Shown here: positions 1-8,485 of the stretch, one piece after another | Numbering within the stretch: position 1 is the stretch's first letter | Layout: each line of letters starts with the position of its first letter | From: Burkholderia sp. D-99 | GTDB lineage: Bacteria; Pseudomonadota; Gammaproteobacteria; Burkholderiales; Burkholderiaceae | Reading direction: 5' to 3' | NCBI RefSeq assembly: GCF_011605345.1 | Contig: NZ_JAAOXM010000008.1 | Span: forward strand, 248,001 to 312,000 | DNA length: 64,000 nucleotides | Made by a program: the position numbers and the translations under genes | The notes under the pieces: generated by a model | Told to the model about the DNA's origin: nothing | Databases searched by the model: none | Seen by the model: the letters and a program-made list of their open reading frames with translations, nothing else

Positions 1-180
1 TTGCTTGCGCAGGCGGCCGTACTCGTCGTTGAGGTCACGGTCGGTTTGAGAGAACTGCGTGCTGCTGCAGTACACCTGGTCGAATGCGCTGTGCGGCTTC
101 GCACAGCCGGCCGCGTGTGCGGCGAACGGAACGGCAAGCGCGAGCAGCGCGCAGGATGCGAGCAGATTCTTTGTTTTCAT
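1..180 (-). CDS. LprI/DUF1311-like exported protein, 5' part only
   Basis: Only the first 60 codons lie in the window; the gene runs off the left edge. The ATG at 180 opens a signal peptide (MKTKNLLASC, hydrophobic core, AHA-A cleavage) followed by CAKPHSAFDQVYC. This resembles the start of the lysozyme-inhibitor LprI N-terminal family (DUF1311), in which two cysteines flank a short helix; the downstream QTDRDLNDEYGRLRK fits the L.xxY pattern of that family. The mature protein is probably periplasmic. The gene at 8925-9713 has the same kind of N-terminal domain. Family assignment is reasonable; a real function (lysozyme inhibition) is not shown. Confidence 0.7.
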   Translation of the reverse strand, partial: MKTKNLLASCALLALAVPFAAHAAGCAKPHSAFDQVYCSSTQFSQTDRDLNDEYGRLRKQ

Positions 181-234
181 GGTGATGCTCCTGACTGGGT
201 GAAAACCGTTGGGCCCTGTGGGCCTTTGCATCGA

Positions 235-999
235 CTATTGCGGCACCGTGCACGCGTCGATCCCGCCCGCGATCGCAGTGGACAGTTTCTGGATCGTCTC
301 GCGACGCGCCAGCCGTGCTTCCTCGTCCGGGTTGACGATCACGCCGGCCTCGACGAGCACGGCCGGAATCGGCGCGGTGCGCAGCACGACGAGATCGTCG
401 AAGCGGTGGATGCCGAGTTGCGGGTCGATCAGCGGGCGGTTCTCGCCACGGATCGGCTGCGCGTGATACAGCGACGGCCGCTCGCCGGCCGCGACCAGCC
501 GCTCGGCGATCGCCTTCGCGCAACGCAGGCTTTCCGCATAGTGCGGATTGCGTTCCGACACGAACACCGAGAAGCCGCGGAATTCGCGCTGGCGGCCCGC
601 GTCGATGAACTGCTGCTGCATCGAGTCGTGATGGATCGACACGAACAGGTTCGCGTCGGGCGCTTGCGTCGAACGCTGGTCGAGCGCGATCTCGCGGCCG
701 TCGGCCGACGTGCGCAGCACGCGGTCGCCATGCGCGACGAGCTTTTCGGCGACCGCCGCGGACAGATCGAGGTTGTACAGGTATTCGACGCGGCCGCTCG
801 CGCCGGTGGAGCCCGGGTGAGCCGGCGTATGGCCGGTGTCGACGACGACGTAGCGCCCGGAGGCGGGCGTGGTGCCGGGGGTGGCCGCGGTGTCGGCCGC
901 ATGCAGCGCCAGCGGCGCGCCGATCAGCGGGGCGCAGGCAAGCACGCGCGCGGCGGCGCGCACGAGCGGGCGAAGGCGTCGGAGGGTTCGGTTCGTCAT
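235..999 (-). CDS. N-acetylmuramoyl-L-alanine amidase (Amidase_3 type), exported
   Basis: A peptidoglycan amidase of the zinc-dependent AmiA/B/C fold, expected to cut the bond between MurNAc and L-Ala in the periplasm. Visible features: an N-terminal signal segment (VLACAPLIGAPLALHAADTA), then VVDTGHTPAHPG with the first zinc ligand His, FVSIHHDSM with the second conserved His pair, and VLVEAGVIVN holding the catalytic Glu near the C-terminus. I chose the ATG at 999 (MTNRTLRRLRP) because its arginine-rich n-region leads straight into the hydrophobic core; an in-frame ATG at 1020 is possible, and neither has a good ribosome site. No SH3 or AMIN domain is visible, so it is a single-domain amidase. 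Confidence 0.85.
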   Translation of the reverse strand: MTNRTLRRLRPLVRAAARVLACAPLIGAPLALHAADTAATPGTTPASGRYVVVDTGHTPAHPGSTGASGRVEYLYNLDLSAAVAEKLVAHGDRVLRTSADGREIALDQRSTQAPDANLFVSIHHDSMQQQFIDAGRQREFRGFSVFVSERNPHYAESLRCAKAIAERLVAAGERPSLYHAQPIRGENRPLIDPQLGIHRFDDLVVLRTAPIPAVLVEAGVIVNPDEEARLARRETIQKLSTAIAGGIDACTVPQ

Positions 1000-1123
1000 T
1001 GTTGTTGTCGAGGAGGGCATACGGCGCGTCGGACCGCGCGGCACCGTCGGCCTGCTCAATGCAGTCGGAATGTCGCGCGATTATAGCGGGTGGCGGCGGC
1101 GCCGCAATGACGGATGACGGCCG

Positions 1124-2743
1124 TCAGGCCAGCACGCGCCGGGCCGCGAGCATGCCCCAGTACGACGCTTCCTCGAACAGCGACAGCCCGGACAGGTCCG
1201 CATGCGCGAACACGACGGGGCCGTCGGCATCGCGCAGCGCGAGCAGCCCCGGCCGGCTCAGGAAGCCGACGTCGGGCGTCGCCATCGCGTGACCGCGCAC
1301 GGTGATCTCGAGCGCGGTCGCGTGTTTCCACAGGCCGCGTCCGTAGACGGCCTGCAGGTCGATCGCCGCCTGTTCGCGCAACGCTTCGGGGCTGGCCTGC
1401 GCAAGCCAGCGGCGCGTGTCGTCCGGTGCTTGCGTGCTCAACGCCTGGTACGCGGAAAACACCGAGCGCGTCGGCGGCGACATCCGGATCAGCTGGTGCG
1501 TCGACACGACGTAGCCGAGCCCCGTGCCATCGTAGACGACGTTGTCCCACGCAAGCGGCACGCCCGCTTCCTCGGCCGGCATGCCGTCGAGCAGGAAGTT
1601 GGACACGAGCCACGGCGCGCGCGGCGGCAGGTCGCGCGCGGGGTCGAAGCCGAACGCGGAAAGCTGCGGAAACACGTGCGCCGCGACGAACAGCGGCATG
1701 GCACAAACAGCGCGCCGCGCCTTCAGCGTGAACGTCGACAGCGTGCCGTCGTCGCCGATGCGCGCGCACAGCACGTCGACGCCGCCCGCGCGTTCGGTTG
1801 CGCGCACCGCGAAACCGTCGCGCGACCACGCGTTCGAGCCGGTGCGCGCGGTGATCGACGCACTCAGCTTCGTCACCATCGTGTGCAGCCCGTCGGGCCA
1901 GGTCAGCACCGCGCCGTCGCTCGCATCGCCTGCGTGGCCGCCGCGCGACGAGAAATAGTGCAGGCCGGCCCACGCGGACACGTGCTCGTACCCGGCGCCA
2001 TAGTCGTCGCGGCAGCAATAGTTCAGGTACCAGTGCAGCGCTTTCGCGGTGTAGCCCTCGTCGAGCAGCCACTGGCGGAACGAGCGCCGGTCGAGCGCAC
2101 GCCAGCGCGGGTCGCGCGACGATTCGGCGATCGGGATGCAGAACACCTTGCGGCCATCGGCGCCGCGTGCGGTGCGCAGCCCGTCCGTGTACGCGAAGAA
2201 GCGTGCCTGTTGCGCGAGCTCGTCGGTGCCGAGGCCGGCCGTCGGCACGATGCCGTCCTGCCACTGCCCGGCGATGAAGAGCCGTTCGTCGGGCGCATGG
2301 ACGAGCACGCGCTCGTCGTACACGGGTTTTGTGGAGAACGGCGCAGCTTCGATTACGCCGAGATCGGCGAGCATGTCGCGCAGATGCGTGGATTCGAGCG
2401 ACGGCAGCGGCAGGTAATGCGCACCTTTCGGATAACCGAGATCGCCGAAGCGGCCGCCGGCCGCATTGCCGCCGAATTCGGGGCCCGCGAGCACCGTGAA
2501 GCGCGTGTGTCCCGCGCGCGCCAGTTGCCATGCGCACGACAGCCCGGCGGCACCCGCGCCGAGGATCGCGACGTCGGTTTCGATCGTGCCGGAAGGCGGC
2601 GGCAGCGCGGCGTGGTCGCGCAGCGCATGGCCTTCGCGCATGCCGGGGTAGCCGACGCGCGGCGTCGTCTCGATCCAGCCGGTGCGCCCGCAGGCGGCGA
2701 GCGACGCGGCCGCCGACGCGACGAGGAACGTGCGGCGGTCCAT
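1124..2743 (-). CDS. Exported FAD-dependent oxidoreductase (amine-oxidase-like)
   Basis: A 539-aa flavoprotein. It begins MDRRTFLVASAAASLAACG, a Tat-like RR motif running into a lipobox-like AAC, so it is probably exported and may be lipid-anchored. A Rossmann motif DVAILGAGAAGLSCAWQLA starts at about residue 60, and a C-terminal flavin-binding stretch (GPVVFAHADLSGLSLFEEA) closes the protein. The start overlaps the stop of the upstream spermidine-synthase-like gene as TGATG, so the two are translationally coupled. Together with SpeD across the divergent promoter, this suggests oxidation of a polyamine or related amine at the membrane. The substrate is inferred from context only. Confidence 0.8.
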   Translation of the reverse strand: MDRRTFLVASAAASLAACGRTGWIETTPRVGYPGMREGHALRDHAALPPPSGTIETDVAILGAGAAGLSCAWQLARAGHTRFTVLAGPEFGGNAAGGRFGDLGYPKGAHYLPLPSLESTHLRDMLADLGVIEAAPFSTKPVYDERVLVHAPDERLFIAGQWQDGIVPTAGLGTDELAQQARFFAYTDGLRTARGADGRKVFCIPIAESSRDPRWRALDRRSFRQWLLDEGYTAKALHWYLNYCCRDDYGAGYEHVSAWAGLHYFSSRGGHAGDASDGAVLTWPDGLHTMVTKLSASITARTGSNAWSRDGFAVRATERAGGVDVLCARIGDDGTLSTFTLKARRAVCAMPLFVAAHVFPQLSAFGFDPARDLPPRAPWLVSNFLLDGMPAEEAGVPLAWDNVVYDGTGLGYVVSTHQLIRMSPPTRSVFSAYQALSTQAPDDTRRWLAQASPEALREQAAIDLQAVYGRGLWKHATALEITVRGHAMATPDVGFLSRPGLLALRDADGPVVFAHADLSGLSLFEEASYWGMLAARRVLA

Positions 2744-4257
2744 CAGCGCAGCACGTGTTTCCAGTCGTCGTCGAAGCGGCGCACGAGCGGCTGGTCGTTG
2801 AGTTCGTTCGGCGACATCGGCAGCGCCGGCATGTCGGCCGGGAAGTGGAACATTTCGACGGCCGTCTGCGCGTCGAGCCAGCGGGTGGGCACCGAGTAGT
2901 GCGTCGGTACCGTGAAGTCGCGGCGCTTGCCGGCGATCACGAAGCCCCAGTCGCCGAACGACGGCACGTAGCAGTGGTACGGCCACGTGTTGAGCCCCGC
3001 TTCGTGCAGCGTCGCGATGATGGTCCAGTAGGCGTGCGGCGCGAAATACGGCGACGTCGACTGGATCACCGCATAACCGTTCTCCGACAGGTGGCGCGCG
3101 AGCAGCCGGAACACGGGTACCGAATACAGCCGGCCGAGCCCGAAGTTGGTCGGGTCGGGGAAGTCGACGACGATCGCGTCGTACACATCGGCGTTCGATT
3201 CGAGCCAGCGCACCGCGTCGTCGTTGATCACGTGCACGCGCGGGTCCTTCAGCGAGCCCTGGTTCAGCTTGACGAGCGGGGCGGAGGTCGAGAACAGCTT
3301 CGTCATCGCGGGATCGAGATCGACGAGCGTGATCTGTTCGAGGTTGCGGTGCTTCAGCAGTTCACGCACCGCGAGGCCGTCGCCGCCGCCGAGCACGAGC
3401 ACGCGCTTCGCCCACGGCAGCGCCTCGATCGTCGGGTGGATCAGCGCTTCGTGATAGCGATGTTCGTCGCGCGACGAGAACTGCAGGTTGCCGTTCAGGT
3501 ACAGCCGCATGTCGTCGTGCCACTGCGTGAGCACGATGCGCTGGTACGGTGTCGTCTCCGAATAGATCGTCTCGTCGCCGTACACGCCATGTTCGGCCCA
3601 GTGCGTGATGCGGTCCGACAGCGCGAAGCCGGCGACGAGCAGCCCGATCACGAGCGATGCGCGCATCAGCTTGCCGCGCACGTTGCGGATCTCGTCGCGG
3701 AACAGGTGCGTCGTCCACAGCGCGACGAAGGCGTTCAGGAGCCCGAACAGGAAGCTGGTGCGCAGCAGGCCGAGCCGCGGCGCGAGCACGAGCGGGAAGA
3801 TCAGCGACACCGCGAGCGAGCCGAGATAGTCGAAGGTCAGCACTTCGCTGACGGTATGGCGGAACGCCTGGCGCCGCTGCTGGAACGCGCGCATCACGAG
3901 CGGGATCTCCATCCCGATCAGCATGCCGAGCGCGAGCACGAGCGCGTAGAGCGCCGCGCGGAACGGTGCGGCGAGCCACGCGAACACCGCGAACAGCAGC
4001 GCGGCCGACACGCCGCCGAGCAGCCCGACGAGCAGCTCGATATCGACGAAGCGGTCGAGCACGTCGTCATCCTCGACGAACTTCGCGAGCCACGAGCCGA
4101 TCCCCATCGCGAACAGGTAGCAGCCGATCACCGACGAGAACTGCAGGATCGAATCGCCGAGCAGGTAGCTGGACAGTGCGCTGCTGATCAGTTCGTAGCC
4201 GAGCCCGCACGACGCGAGCACGAGGATCGACAGGACGAGCGCACGCTTATGCAGCAT
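2743..4257 (-). CDS. Membrane-embedded spermidine-synthase-like aminopropyltransferase
   Basis: A 504-aa protein with two parts. Residues 1 to about 215 contain several transmembrane helices. Residues from about 230 are a spermine/spermidine synthase domain with RIVLTQWHDDMRLYLNGNLQFSS, VLVLGGGDGLAVRELLK (decarboxylated-SAM site) and AIVVDFPDP (catalytic Asp region). Soluble SpeE is near 285 aa, so the membrane half is extra. The family would transfer aminopropyl groups from decarboxylated SAM, which SpeD (7521-7904) makes. The gene leads a two-gene operon with the FAD oxidoreductase and is divergent from the DUF350-to-SpeD operon. The acceptor is unknown; a lipid-associated or membrane-proximal amine is speculation. 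Confidence 0.85.
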   Translation of the reverse strand: MLHKRALVLSILVLASCGLGYELISSALSSYLLGDSILQFSSVIGCYLFAMGIGSWLAKFVEDDDVLDRFVDIELLVGLLGGVSAALLFAVFAWLAAPFRAALYALVLALGMLIGMEIPLVMRAFQQRRQAFRHTVSEVLTFDYLGSLAVSLIFPLVLAPRLGLLRTSFLFGLLNAFVALWTTHLFRDEIRNVRGKLMRASLVIGLLVAGFALSDRITHWAEHGVYGDETIYSETTPYQRIVLTQWHDDMRLYLNGNLQFSSRDEHRYHEALIHPTIEALPWAKRVLVLGGGDGLAVRELLKHRNLEQITLVDLDPAMTKLFSTSAPLVKLNQGSLKDPRVHVINDDAVRWLESNADVYDAIVVDFPDPTNFGLGRLYSVPVFRLLARHLSENGYAVIQSTSPYFAPHAYWTIIATLHEAGLNTWPYHCYVPSFGDWGFVIAGKRRDFTVPTHYSVPTRWLDAQTAVEMFHFPADMPALPMSPNELNDQPLVRRFDDDWKHVLR

Positions 4258-4378
4258 GGTGCATCCGTTGTGCAGCGGTCGGCAATGTGGATATACTGGC
4301 GCGGAATTTTGTCCGGTGGCCCTGCGCGGGCCGGCCGGCGACGGGGCGGCGAACCGAGCACGAAATCCGAGGGAAAGA

Positions 4379-4765
4379 ATGAATAGTGCCTATCTTTATG
4401 CGGTTCATTTACTGTCGGCGTTCGTGCTGCTTCTTGTGTTCGCGGCAGTGTACCTGAAGGTCACCCCGTTCGACGAACTGGCGCTGATCCGCGACGGCAA
4501 CGCGGCCGCGACGCTGTCGTTCAGCGGTGCGCTGGTCGGCTTCTGCCTGACGCTCGCGTCCAGCATCGCGCACAATTCCACGCTCGGCGAGGTCGTGATC
4601 TGGGCCGTCGGCGCGATGGTCGTGCAACTGATCACCTATGCGGCGCTGACGCGCCTGATGCCCGGCATGAACCATGCGATCGAGGATCGCAACGTCGCGA
4701 TGGGCGGCCTGATGGGCACCGCGTCGCTCGTCGTCGGCATCATCAATGCCGCCTGCCTGACCTGA
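4379..4765 (+). CDS. DUF350 family inner-membrane protein
   Basis: A 128-aa protein with about four hydrophobic helices, matching the DUF350 (YjfL) family: an N-terminal helix with F-A-A-V-Y-L, the loop FDELALIRDGNAAATLSFSGALVGF and a C-terminal MGGLMGTASLVVGIINAACL. The ATG at 4379 has a strong ribosome site (CGAGGGAAAG); longer upstream frames do not look coding. It is the first gene of a plus-strand operon ending in SpeD. In enterobacteria a DUF350 protein sits next to PspA-like and glutathionylspermidine-synthase-like genes, so a link between this membrane family and polyamines recurs. Its biochemical role is unknown. Confidence 0.85.
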   Translation: MNSAYLYAVHLLSAFVLLLVFAAVYLKVTPFDELALIRDGNAAATLSFSGALVGFCLTLASSIAHNSTLGEVVIWAVGAMVVQLITYAALTRLMPGMNHAIEDRNVAMGGLMGTASLVVGIINAACLT

Positions 4766-4792
4766 CGCCCCACGCGTTTCGAGGAGACCGAC

Positions 4793-5851
4793 ATGAGTCT
4801 GGGATCGTTTATCCGCAAGCAGTTCGTCGACGTCCTGCAATGGACGGAAGACACCGATGGCGTGCTGGCCTGGCGCTATCCGATGGAAGACATGGAAATC
4901 CGGTACGGCGGCAAGCTGACCGTGCGCGAAACGCAGGTCGCGATCTTCGTCAATGAAGGCAAGGTGGCCGACCTCTTCCAGCCGGGGCTGTACACGCTGG
5001 AAACGAACACGCTGCCGGTGCTCACGTACCTGAAGAACTGGGACAAACTCTTTCAGTCGCCTTTCAAGTCGGACGTCTATTTCTTCAGCACGCGGCTGCA
5101 ACTCGGCCGCCGCTGGGGGACCGCCCAGCCGGTGACGATCCGCGACCGGGAATTCGGCTTCGTGCAGGTGCGCGCGTTCGGCATCTACTCATACCGGATC
5201 GTCGACGCGGGCGCATTCCATCGCGAAGTCAGCGGCACGCGCGCGCAGTACACGGTCGACGATCTCGAACAGCAGTTGCGCAACCTGGTCGTCACCGCGA
5301 TGAGCACGACGTTCGGCTCGTCCGACGTGCCGTTCGTCGACATGGCCGCGAACCAGTCGCTGCTGTCGCAGCGCATCGCCGACGCGCTGGTGCCGGTGTT
5401 TACGCGCTACGGCCTCGCGCTCGACGCATTCGCGGTCGAGAGCGTGTCGCTGCCGGCAGAGCTGCAGAAGGCGCTCGACCTGCGGATCGGCGCGGGGATG
5501 GCCGGCGATCTCGCACGCGCCACGCAATACCAGACCGCGCAGGCGATTCCGCTCGCCGCGCAGAACCCGGGCGGCATCGCAGGCGTCGGCGCGGGGCTCG
5601 CCGCGGGCGCGGTGATCGGGCAGGCGATGGCCGGCCAGATCGCGGGCGCCGCTCAACCGGCGCCCGCCGCACCGCCCGCGCCCGCTGCACCGCCCGCGCC
5701 CGCTGCGGCGCCCGTGGCGGCTGCGCCGGCGGAAGGCACCGATTACGTGCAGCGGCTCGAACAGTTGAAGGCGCTGTTCGACAAGGGCCTCGTGACCGAA
5801 GACGAATATTCGCGCGCGAAGGCCGAGATCCTCGCGAAGCTCACCCGGTAA
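4793..5851 (+). CDS. SPFH-domain protein with C-terminal SHOCT motif
   Basis: A 352-aa protein of the YdjI/virion-core-like SPFH group. Residues about 20-235 hold the SPFH-like region (ETQVAIFVNEGKVADLFQPG, then RLQLGRRWGTAQPVTIRDRE). A glycine/alanine-rich hydrophobic stretch (GIAGVGAGLAAGAVIGQAMAG) and a PAPAAPP linker follow. The end is a SHOCT module (LEQLKALFDKGLVTEDEYSRAKAEIL), a short helical tail seen on many oligomerising membrane-associated proteins. It starts 27 bp after the DUF350 gene behind a GAGGAG site. Likely an oligomeric scaffold at the inner membrane in the polyamine/membrane locus; role inferred from family and context. Confidence 0.85.
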   Translation: MSLGSFIRKQFVDVLQWTEDTDGVLAWRYPMEDMEIRYGGKLTVRETQVAIFVNEGKVADLFQPGLYTLETNTLPVLTYLKNWDKLFQSPFKSDVYFFSTRLQLGRRWGTAQPVTIRDREFGFVQVRAFGIYSYRIVDAGAFHREVSGTRAQYTVDDLEQQLRNLVVTAMSTTFGSSDVPFVDMAANQSLLSQRIADALVPVFTRYGLALDAFAVESVSLPAELQKALDLRIGAGMAGDLARATQYQTAQAIPLAAQNPGGIAGVGAGLAAGAVIGQAMAGQIAGAAQPAPAAPPAPAAPPAPAAAPVAAAPAEGTDYVQRLEQLKALFDKGLVTEDEYSRAKAEILAKLTR

Positions 5852-5860
5852 GCGTCGCGC

Positions 5861-7378
5861 ATGTTCAGTACCTCGTGCCCCCAGTGCGGCGCGCCGGTCG
5901 AGTTTCGCTCGGCGGCGGCGGTGATGGCCGTCTGCGCGTTCTGCCGCAGCACGCTGCTCAAGCGCGGGACCGACGTCGAACGTATCGGCGAACTGGCCAC
6001 GGTGCTCGACGATGCGTCGCCGATCCAGATCGGCACCGCCGGGCGCTACGGCAAGCGTGCGTTCACGGTGCTCGGGCGCATCCAGTTGACCTACGACGCC
6101 GGTGCGTGGAGCGAGTGGTATGTCGTGTTCGACGACGGCACGTTCGGCTGGCTGTCGGATGCGTCGGGCCAGTACGCGGTCACGGTGCGCGAGCCCGACG
6201 ATGCGTCCGGCGGCGCGTGGCCTGCGTTCGGCACCCTGGAGCCGGGCATGCGGATCGACCACGGCGGCCGCGCGTTTCTCGTGTCCGACGTGCGCACCGC
6301 GCGCTGCACGGGCGGCGACGGCGAGCTGCCGTTTCGCGTCGATGCCGGCTGGGAGGCGCGCGTCGTCGACCTGCGGACCGGCAACGCATTCGCGACGTAC
6401 GACTATTCCGACGCCGATTCGAACGGCGGGAGTCCGGCCGTCTATACGGGCGAAGCGCTGGCGTTCGATGCGCTCGCGTTCACCGGGCTGCGCGATACCG
6501 AACACGATACGCGCGAGAAGCGCGGCACGGAGATGGTGCCGTTCGCGTGCCCGAGCTGCGGCGCGCCGCTGTCGTATGCGCCGAACGTGGCCGACTACGT
6601 GGTGTGCGGCAGTTGTCATGCGGGCGTGCAGTGTACGGCCGAGCAGCAGACCGTGTTCGCGGCGCAGCGCAAGCTCGAAGCGGTGAAGGGGGCGCTGGAG
6701 CTCGGCGCGATCGGCACGTTCGACGGCGTGAAGTACACGGTGATCGGGATGATGCGTTGCCGCGTGCCGGGCGACGAAGAGACGTGGGACGAATACCTGC
6801 TGCTGAACCCGAAGCGCGGTTTCCTGTGGCTCGTGCAGAGCGAAGGGCGCTGGGAGCGCGTGCAGGTGCTCGACCAGTGGCCGACGATCGGCAGCGAGTC
6901 CGACGTGACCGACGGCGGCAAGACCTACCGTCTGCGCGAGGAATACGACTCGGAGGTCGTCTACGTCGTCGGTGCGTTCAACTGGCGCGTGCAGGTCGGC
7001 GATCGCACGTCGATCATCGACTATGGCTGGCAGAAGGACAAGCTGACGCGCGAGCGCAGCGACGCGGAGATCGTCTGGTCGCGTGCGCAGCCGCTGTCGG
7101 GCAGCACACTCGCCGAACGCTTCGGCACGCCCGCGCTCGCGACGGCCGCGGCTGCGGCGGCAACGGGTGCCGCTGCGTCGACGGGCCTGTTCGGCCGGAA
7201 AGGCCCGCACAGTTTCGCGCCGCTGCCGCTCGTGTTCAGCGCGCTGCTCGTGATCCTGAACATGGGCTCGCTGTTCTCGTTCAGCGGCCGCTCCGTGTAT
7301 GTGCTGGTCGGCCTGCTGGTGCTGTGGTTGCCTGAATGGCTGTGGAAGAGTTTTGCGTCGGACGGGGGCAACGCGTGA
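5861..7378 (+). CDS. DUF4178 protein with two zinc ribbons and a C-terminal membrane hairpin
   Basis: A 505-aa protein with an internal duplication. The first zinc ribbon is CPQCGAP...CAFCRS (residues about 5-30), followed by a DUF4178 domain (FTVLGRIQLTYDAGAWSEWYV). A second ribbon, CPSCGAP...CGSCHA, precedes a second DUF4178 domain (YTVIGMMRCRVPGDEETWDEYLL). The C-terminus has two hydrophobic helices around FAPLPLVFSALLVILNMGS and YVLVGLLVLWLPEWLW, so the ribbons and beta domains probably face the cytoplasm from a membrane anchor. It starts 10 bp after the SPFH gene, and its stop overlaps the next start (GTGA). DUF4178 has no assigned biochemical activity. Confidence 0.85.
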   Translation: MFSTSCPQCGAPVEFRSAAAVMAVCAFCRSTLLKRGTDVERIGELATVLDDASPIQIGTAGRYGKRAFTVLGRIQLTYDAGAWSEWYVVFDDGTFGWLSDASGQYAVTVREPDDASGGAWPAFGTLEPGMRIDHGGRAFLVSDVRTARCTGGDGELPFRVDAGWEARVVDLRTGNAFATYDYSDADSNGGSPAVYTGEALAFDALAFTGLRDTEHDTREKRGTEMVPFACPSCGAPLSYAPNVADYVVCGSCHAGVQCTAEQQTVFAAQRKLEAVKGALELGAIGTFDGVKYTVIGMMRCRVPGDEETWDEYLLLNPKRGFLWLVQSEGRWERVQVLDQWPTIGSESDVTDGGKTYRLREEYDSEVVYVVGAFNWRVQVGDRTSIIDYGWQKDKLTRERSDAEIVWSRAQPLSGSTLAERFGTPALATAAAAAATGAAASTGLFGRKGPHSFAPLPLVFSALLVILNMGSLFSFSGRSVYVLVGLLVLWLPEWLWKSFASDGGNA

Positions 7379-7524
7379 TCCGGTACATCCTCTACGGCAT
7401 CTACGGCCTGATCGTCGTCACGCTGTTCAGCTGCGCATCGATCGGCGGCAGCGGTTCGGGCGGCAGCGGCTGGGGCAGTTCGTCGGCCCGCAGCGGCTAC
7501 TCGTCGTACGGGTCGCACAAATGA
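7375..7524 (+). CDS. Small membrane protein between DUF4178 and SpeD genes
   Basis: A 49-aa peptide starting at a GTG that overlaps the preceding stop codon (GTGA) and ending in ATGA, which overlaps the speD start. Such exact coupling on both sides argues that it is translated. It has one hydrophobic helix (IRYILYGIYGLIVVTLFSCA) with a cysteine, followed by a Gly/Ser-rich tail ending YSSYGSHK. The tail is short and flexible, so the protein may be a small anchor or lipoprotein-like subunit. Function unknown; it is visible only because of its position in the operon. Confidence 0.7.
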   Translation: MIRYILYGIYGLIVVTLFSCASIGGSGSGGSGWGSSSARSGYSSYGSHK

Positions 7525-7904
7525 CCGCGCGCGACGGGATCGCGCCACCGCGCGCGACGTTCGGCTCGCACGTGCTGGCCGACCTGGCCGGCATCGACGC
7601 GGCGTTGCTGCGCGACGCCGCACAGCTCGAGACGCTGCTCACCGAAGCGGCGCAGCAGGCCGGCGCGCGCGTGATCGGCGCGCATTTCCATCATTTCGGC
7701 GGCGAGCATGGCGTGACGGGCGTCGTGCTGCTCGCCGAATCGCACATCACGATCCACACATGGCCCGAGCATCGCTTCGCCGCCGTCGACGCGTTCATGT
7801 GCGGCGCGGCACGTGCGGCCGAGGCGGTCGATGCGATTGCCGCTGCGCTTGGCACGCAGGCGCAAGTCCGGCAGCAGGTTGCGCGCGGCGGCGCGGCGAC
7901 GTGA
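7521..7904 (+). CDS. speD: S-adenosylmethionine decarboxylase proenzyme
   Basis: A 127-aa pyruvoyl enzyme of the short prokaryotic class found in Bacillus and Thermotoga. It removes CO2 from SAM to give the aminopropyl donor for polyamine synthesis. The self-cleavage site is within ESHITIHTWPE, where Ser74 would become the pyruvoyl group; His79 and Cys94 (FMCG) are the usual processing and catalytic residues, and HFHHFGGEHGVTG is also conserved. Its ATGA start overlaps the stop of the 49-aa peptide. Finding it as the last gene of a membrane-protein operon, opposite a membrane-bound spermidine-synthase-like gene, suggests a dedicated local supply of decarboxylated SAM rather than bulk spermidine synthesis (inference). 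Confidence 0.93.
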   Translation: MTARDGIAPPRATFGSHVLADLAGIDAALLRDAAQLETLLTEAAQQAGARVIGAHFHHFGGEHGVTGVVLLAESHITIHTWPEHRFAAVDAFMCGAARAAEAVDAIAAALGTQAQVRQQVARGGAAT

Positions 7905-7931
7905 GCGGGCGTTTTTACTTCCTTTACCGAT

Positions 7932-8318
7932 ATGCGTATCAGCATCCGATTCATCGCGTTGCTCGGCTCGGCGCTGCTCGCCGGTAACGCGGCCGCCGAT
8001 GTGCCGCCGAAGCCGCCCGGGCCGGTCGTGATGGTCCACTTCGATTACTACGAGAAGGACAACGCGCGCCTTCATGCGCTGGAGCAACGGCTGGATAGTG
8101 CGGTGAAGCAGGCGGGGGCCGGCGAGCTGGGCGAGACCGAACTGCATCGCGACGGCAACGATGGTTATCTGTACCTGTATGGCGCCAGCGCCGACCGGTT
8201 GTATGCTGTGGCGCGCCCGATCCTGAAATCGTCAGGATGGCTGACCGGTATGGAGGTGACGTTGCGCCGCGAGTCGGGCGCGGAGACGTTTTCGATGGGC
8301 CGGCCCGGCGTACGATGA
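7932..8318 (+). CDS. Small exported protein of unknown function
   Basis: A 128-aa protein with a clear signal peptide (MRISIRFIALLGSALLAGNAAAD) and a mature domain of about 105 residues (VVMVHFDYYEKDNARLHALEQRLDSA, then GYLYLYGASADRLYAVARPIL). The alternating beta and helix pattern suggests a compact alpha/beta fold, but I do not recognise the family. It follows speD by 27 bp on the same strand and could be the last gene of that operon; the gap leaves it open. Probably periplasmic. Confidence 0.7.
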   Translation: MRISIRFIALLGSALLAGNAAADVPPKPPGPVVMVHFDYYEKDNARLHALEQRLDSAVKQAGAGELGETELHRDGNDGYLYLYGASADRLYAVARPILKSSGWLTGMEVTLRRESGAETFSMGRPGVR

Positions 8319-8485
8319 CGCGCCGGCGCCCAAATGCCGCAGATCGGGCCGGAATGTAGGCTGCTACCATTCCGGGCGCGTCGGCGGGCAGGCCCTTGCG
8401 CCTGCAATCGTCATCCGCGGCGGGTGCGTCGTCCGCACCGACGAGATTGCGGTGAAGCCGTGTGTCAGCGCCAGGGAGTGTGTCG

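Noticed and set aside
1..1086. Long plus-strand frame over the LprI-like and amidase genes
   Set aside because: It is the antisense shadow of two well-supported minus-strand genes and its product is compositionally odd (Arg/Ala-rich).
5189..7210. 673-residue minus-strand frame
   Set aside because: Antisense to the SPFH and DUF4178 genes, both with clear motifs; high GC commonly opens such frames.
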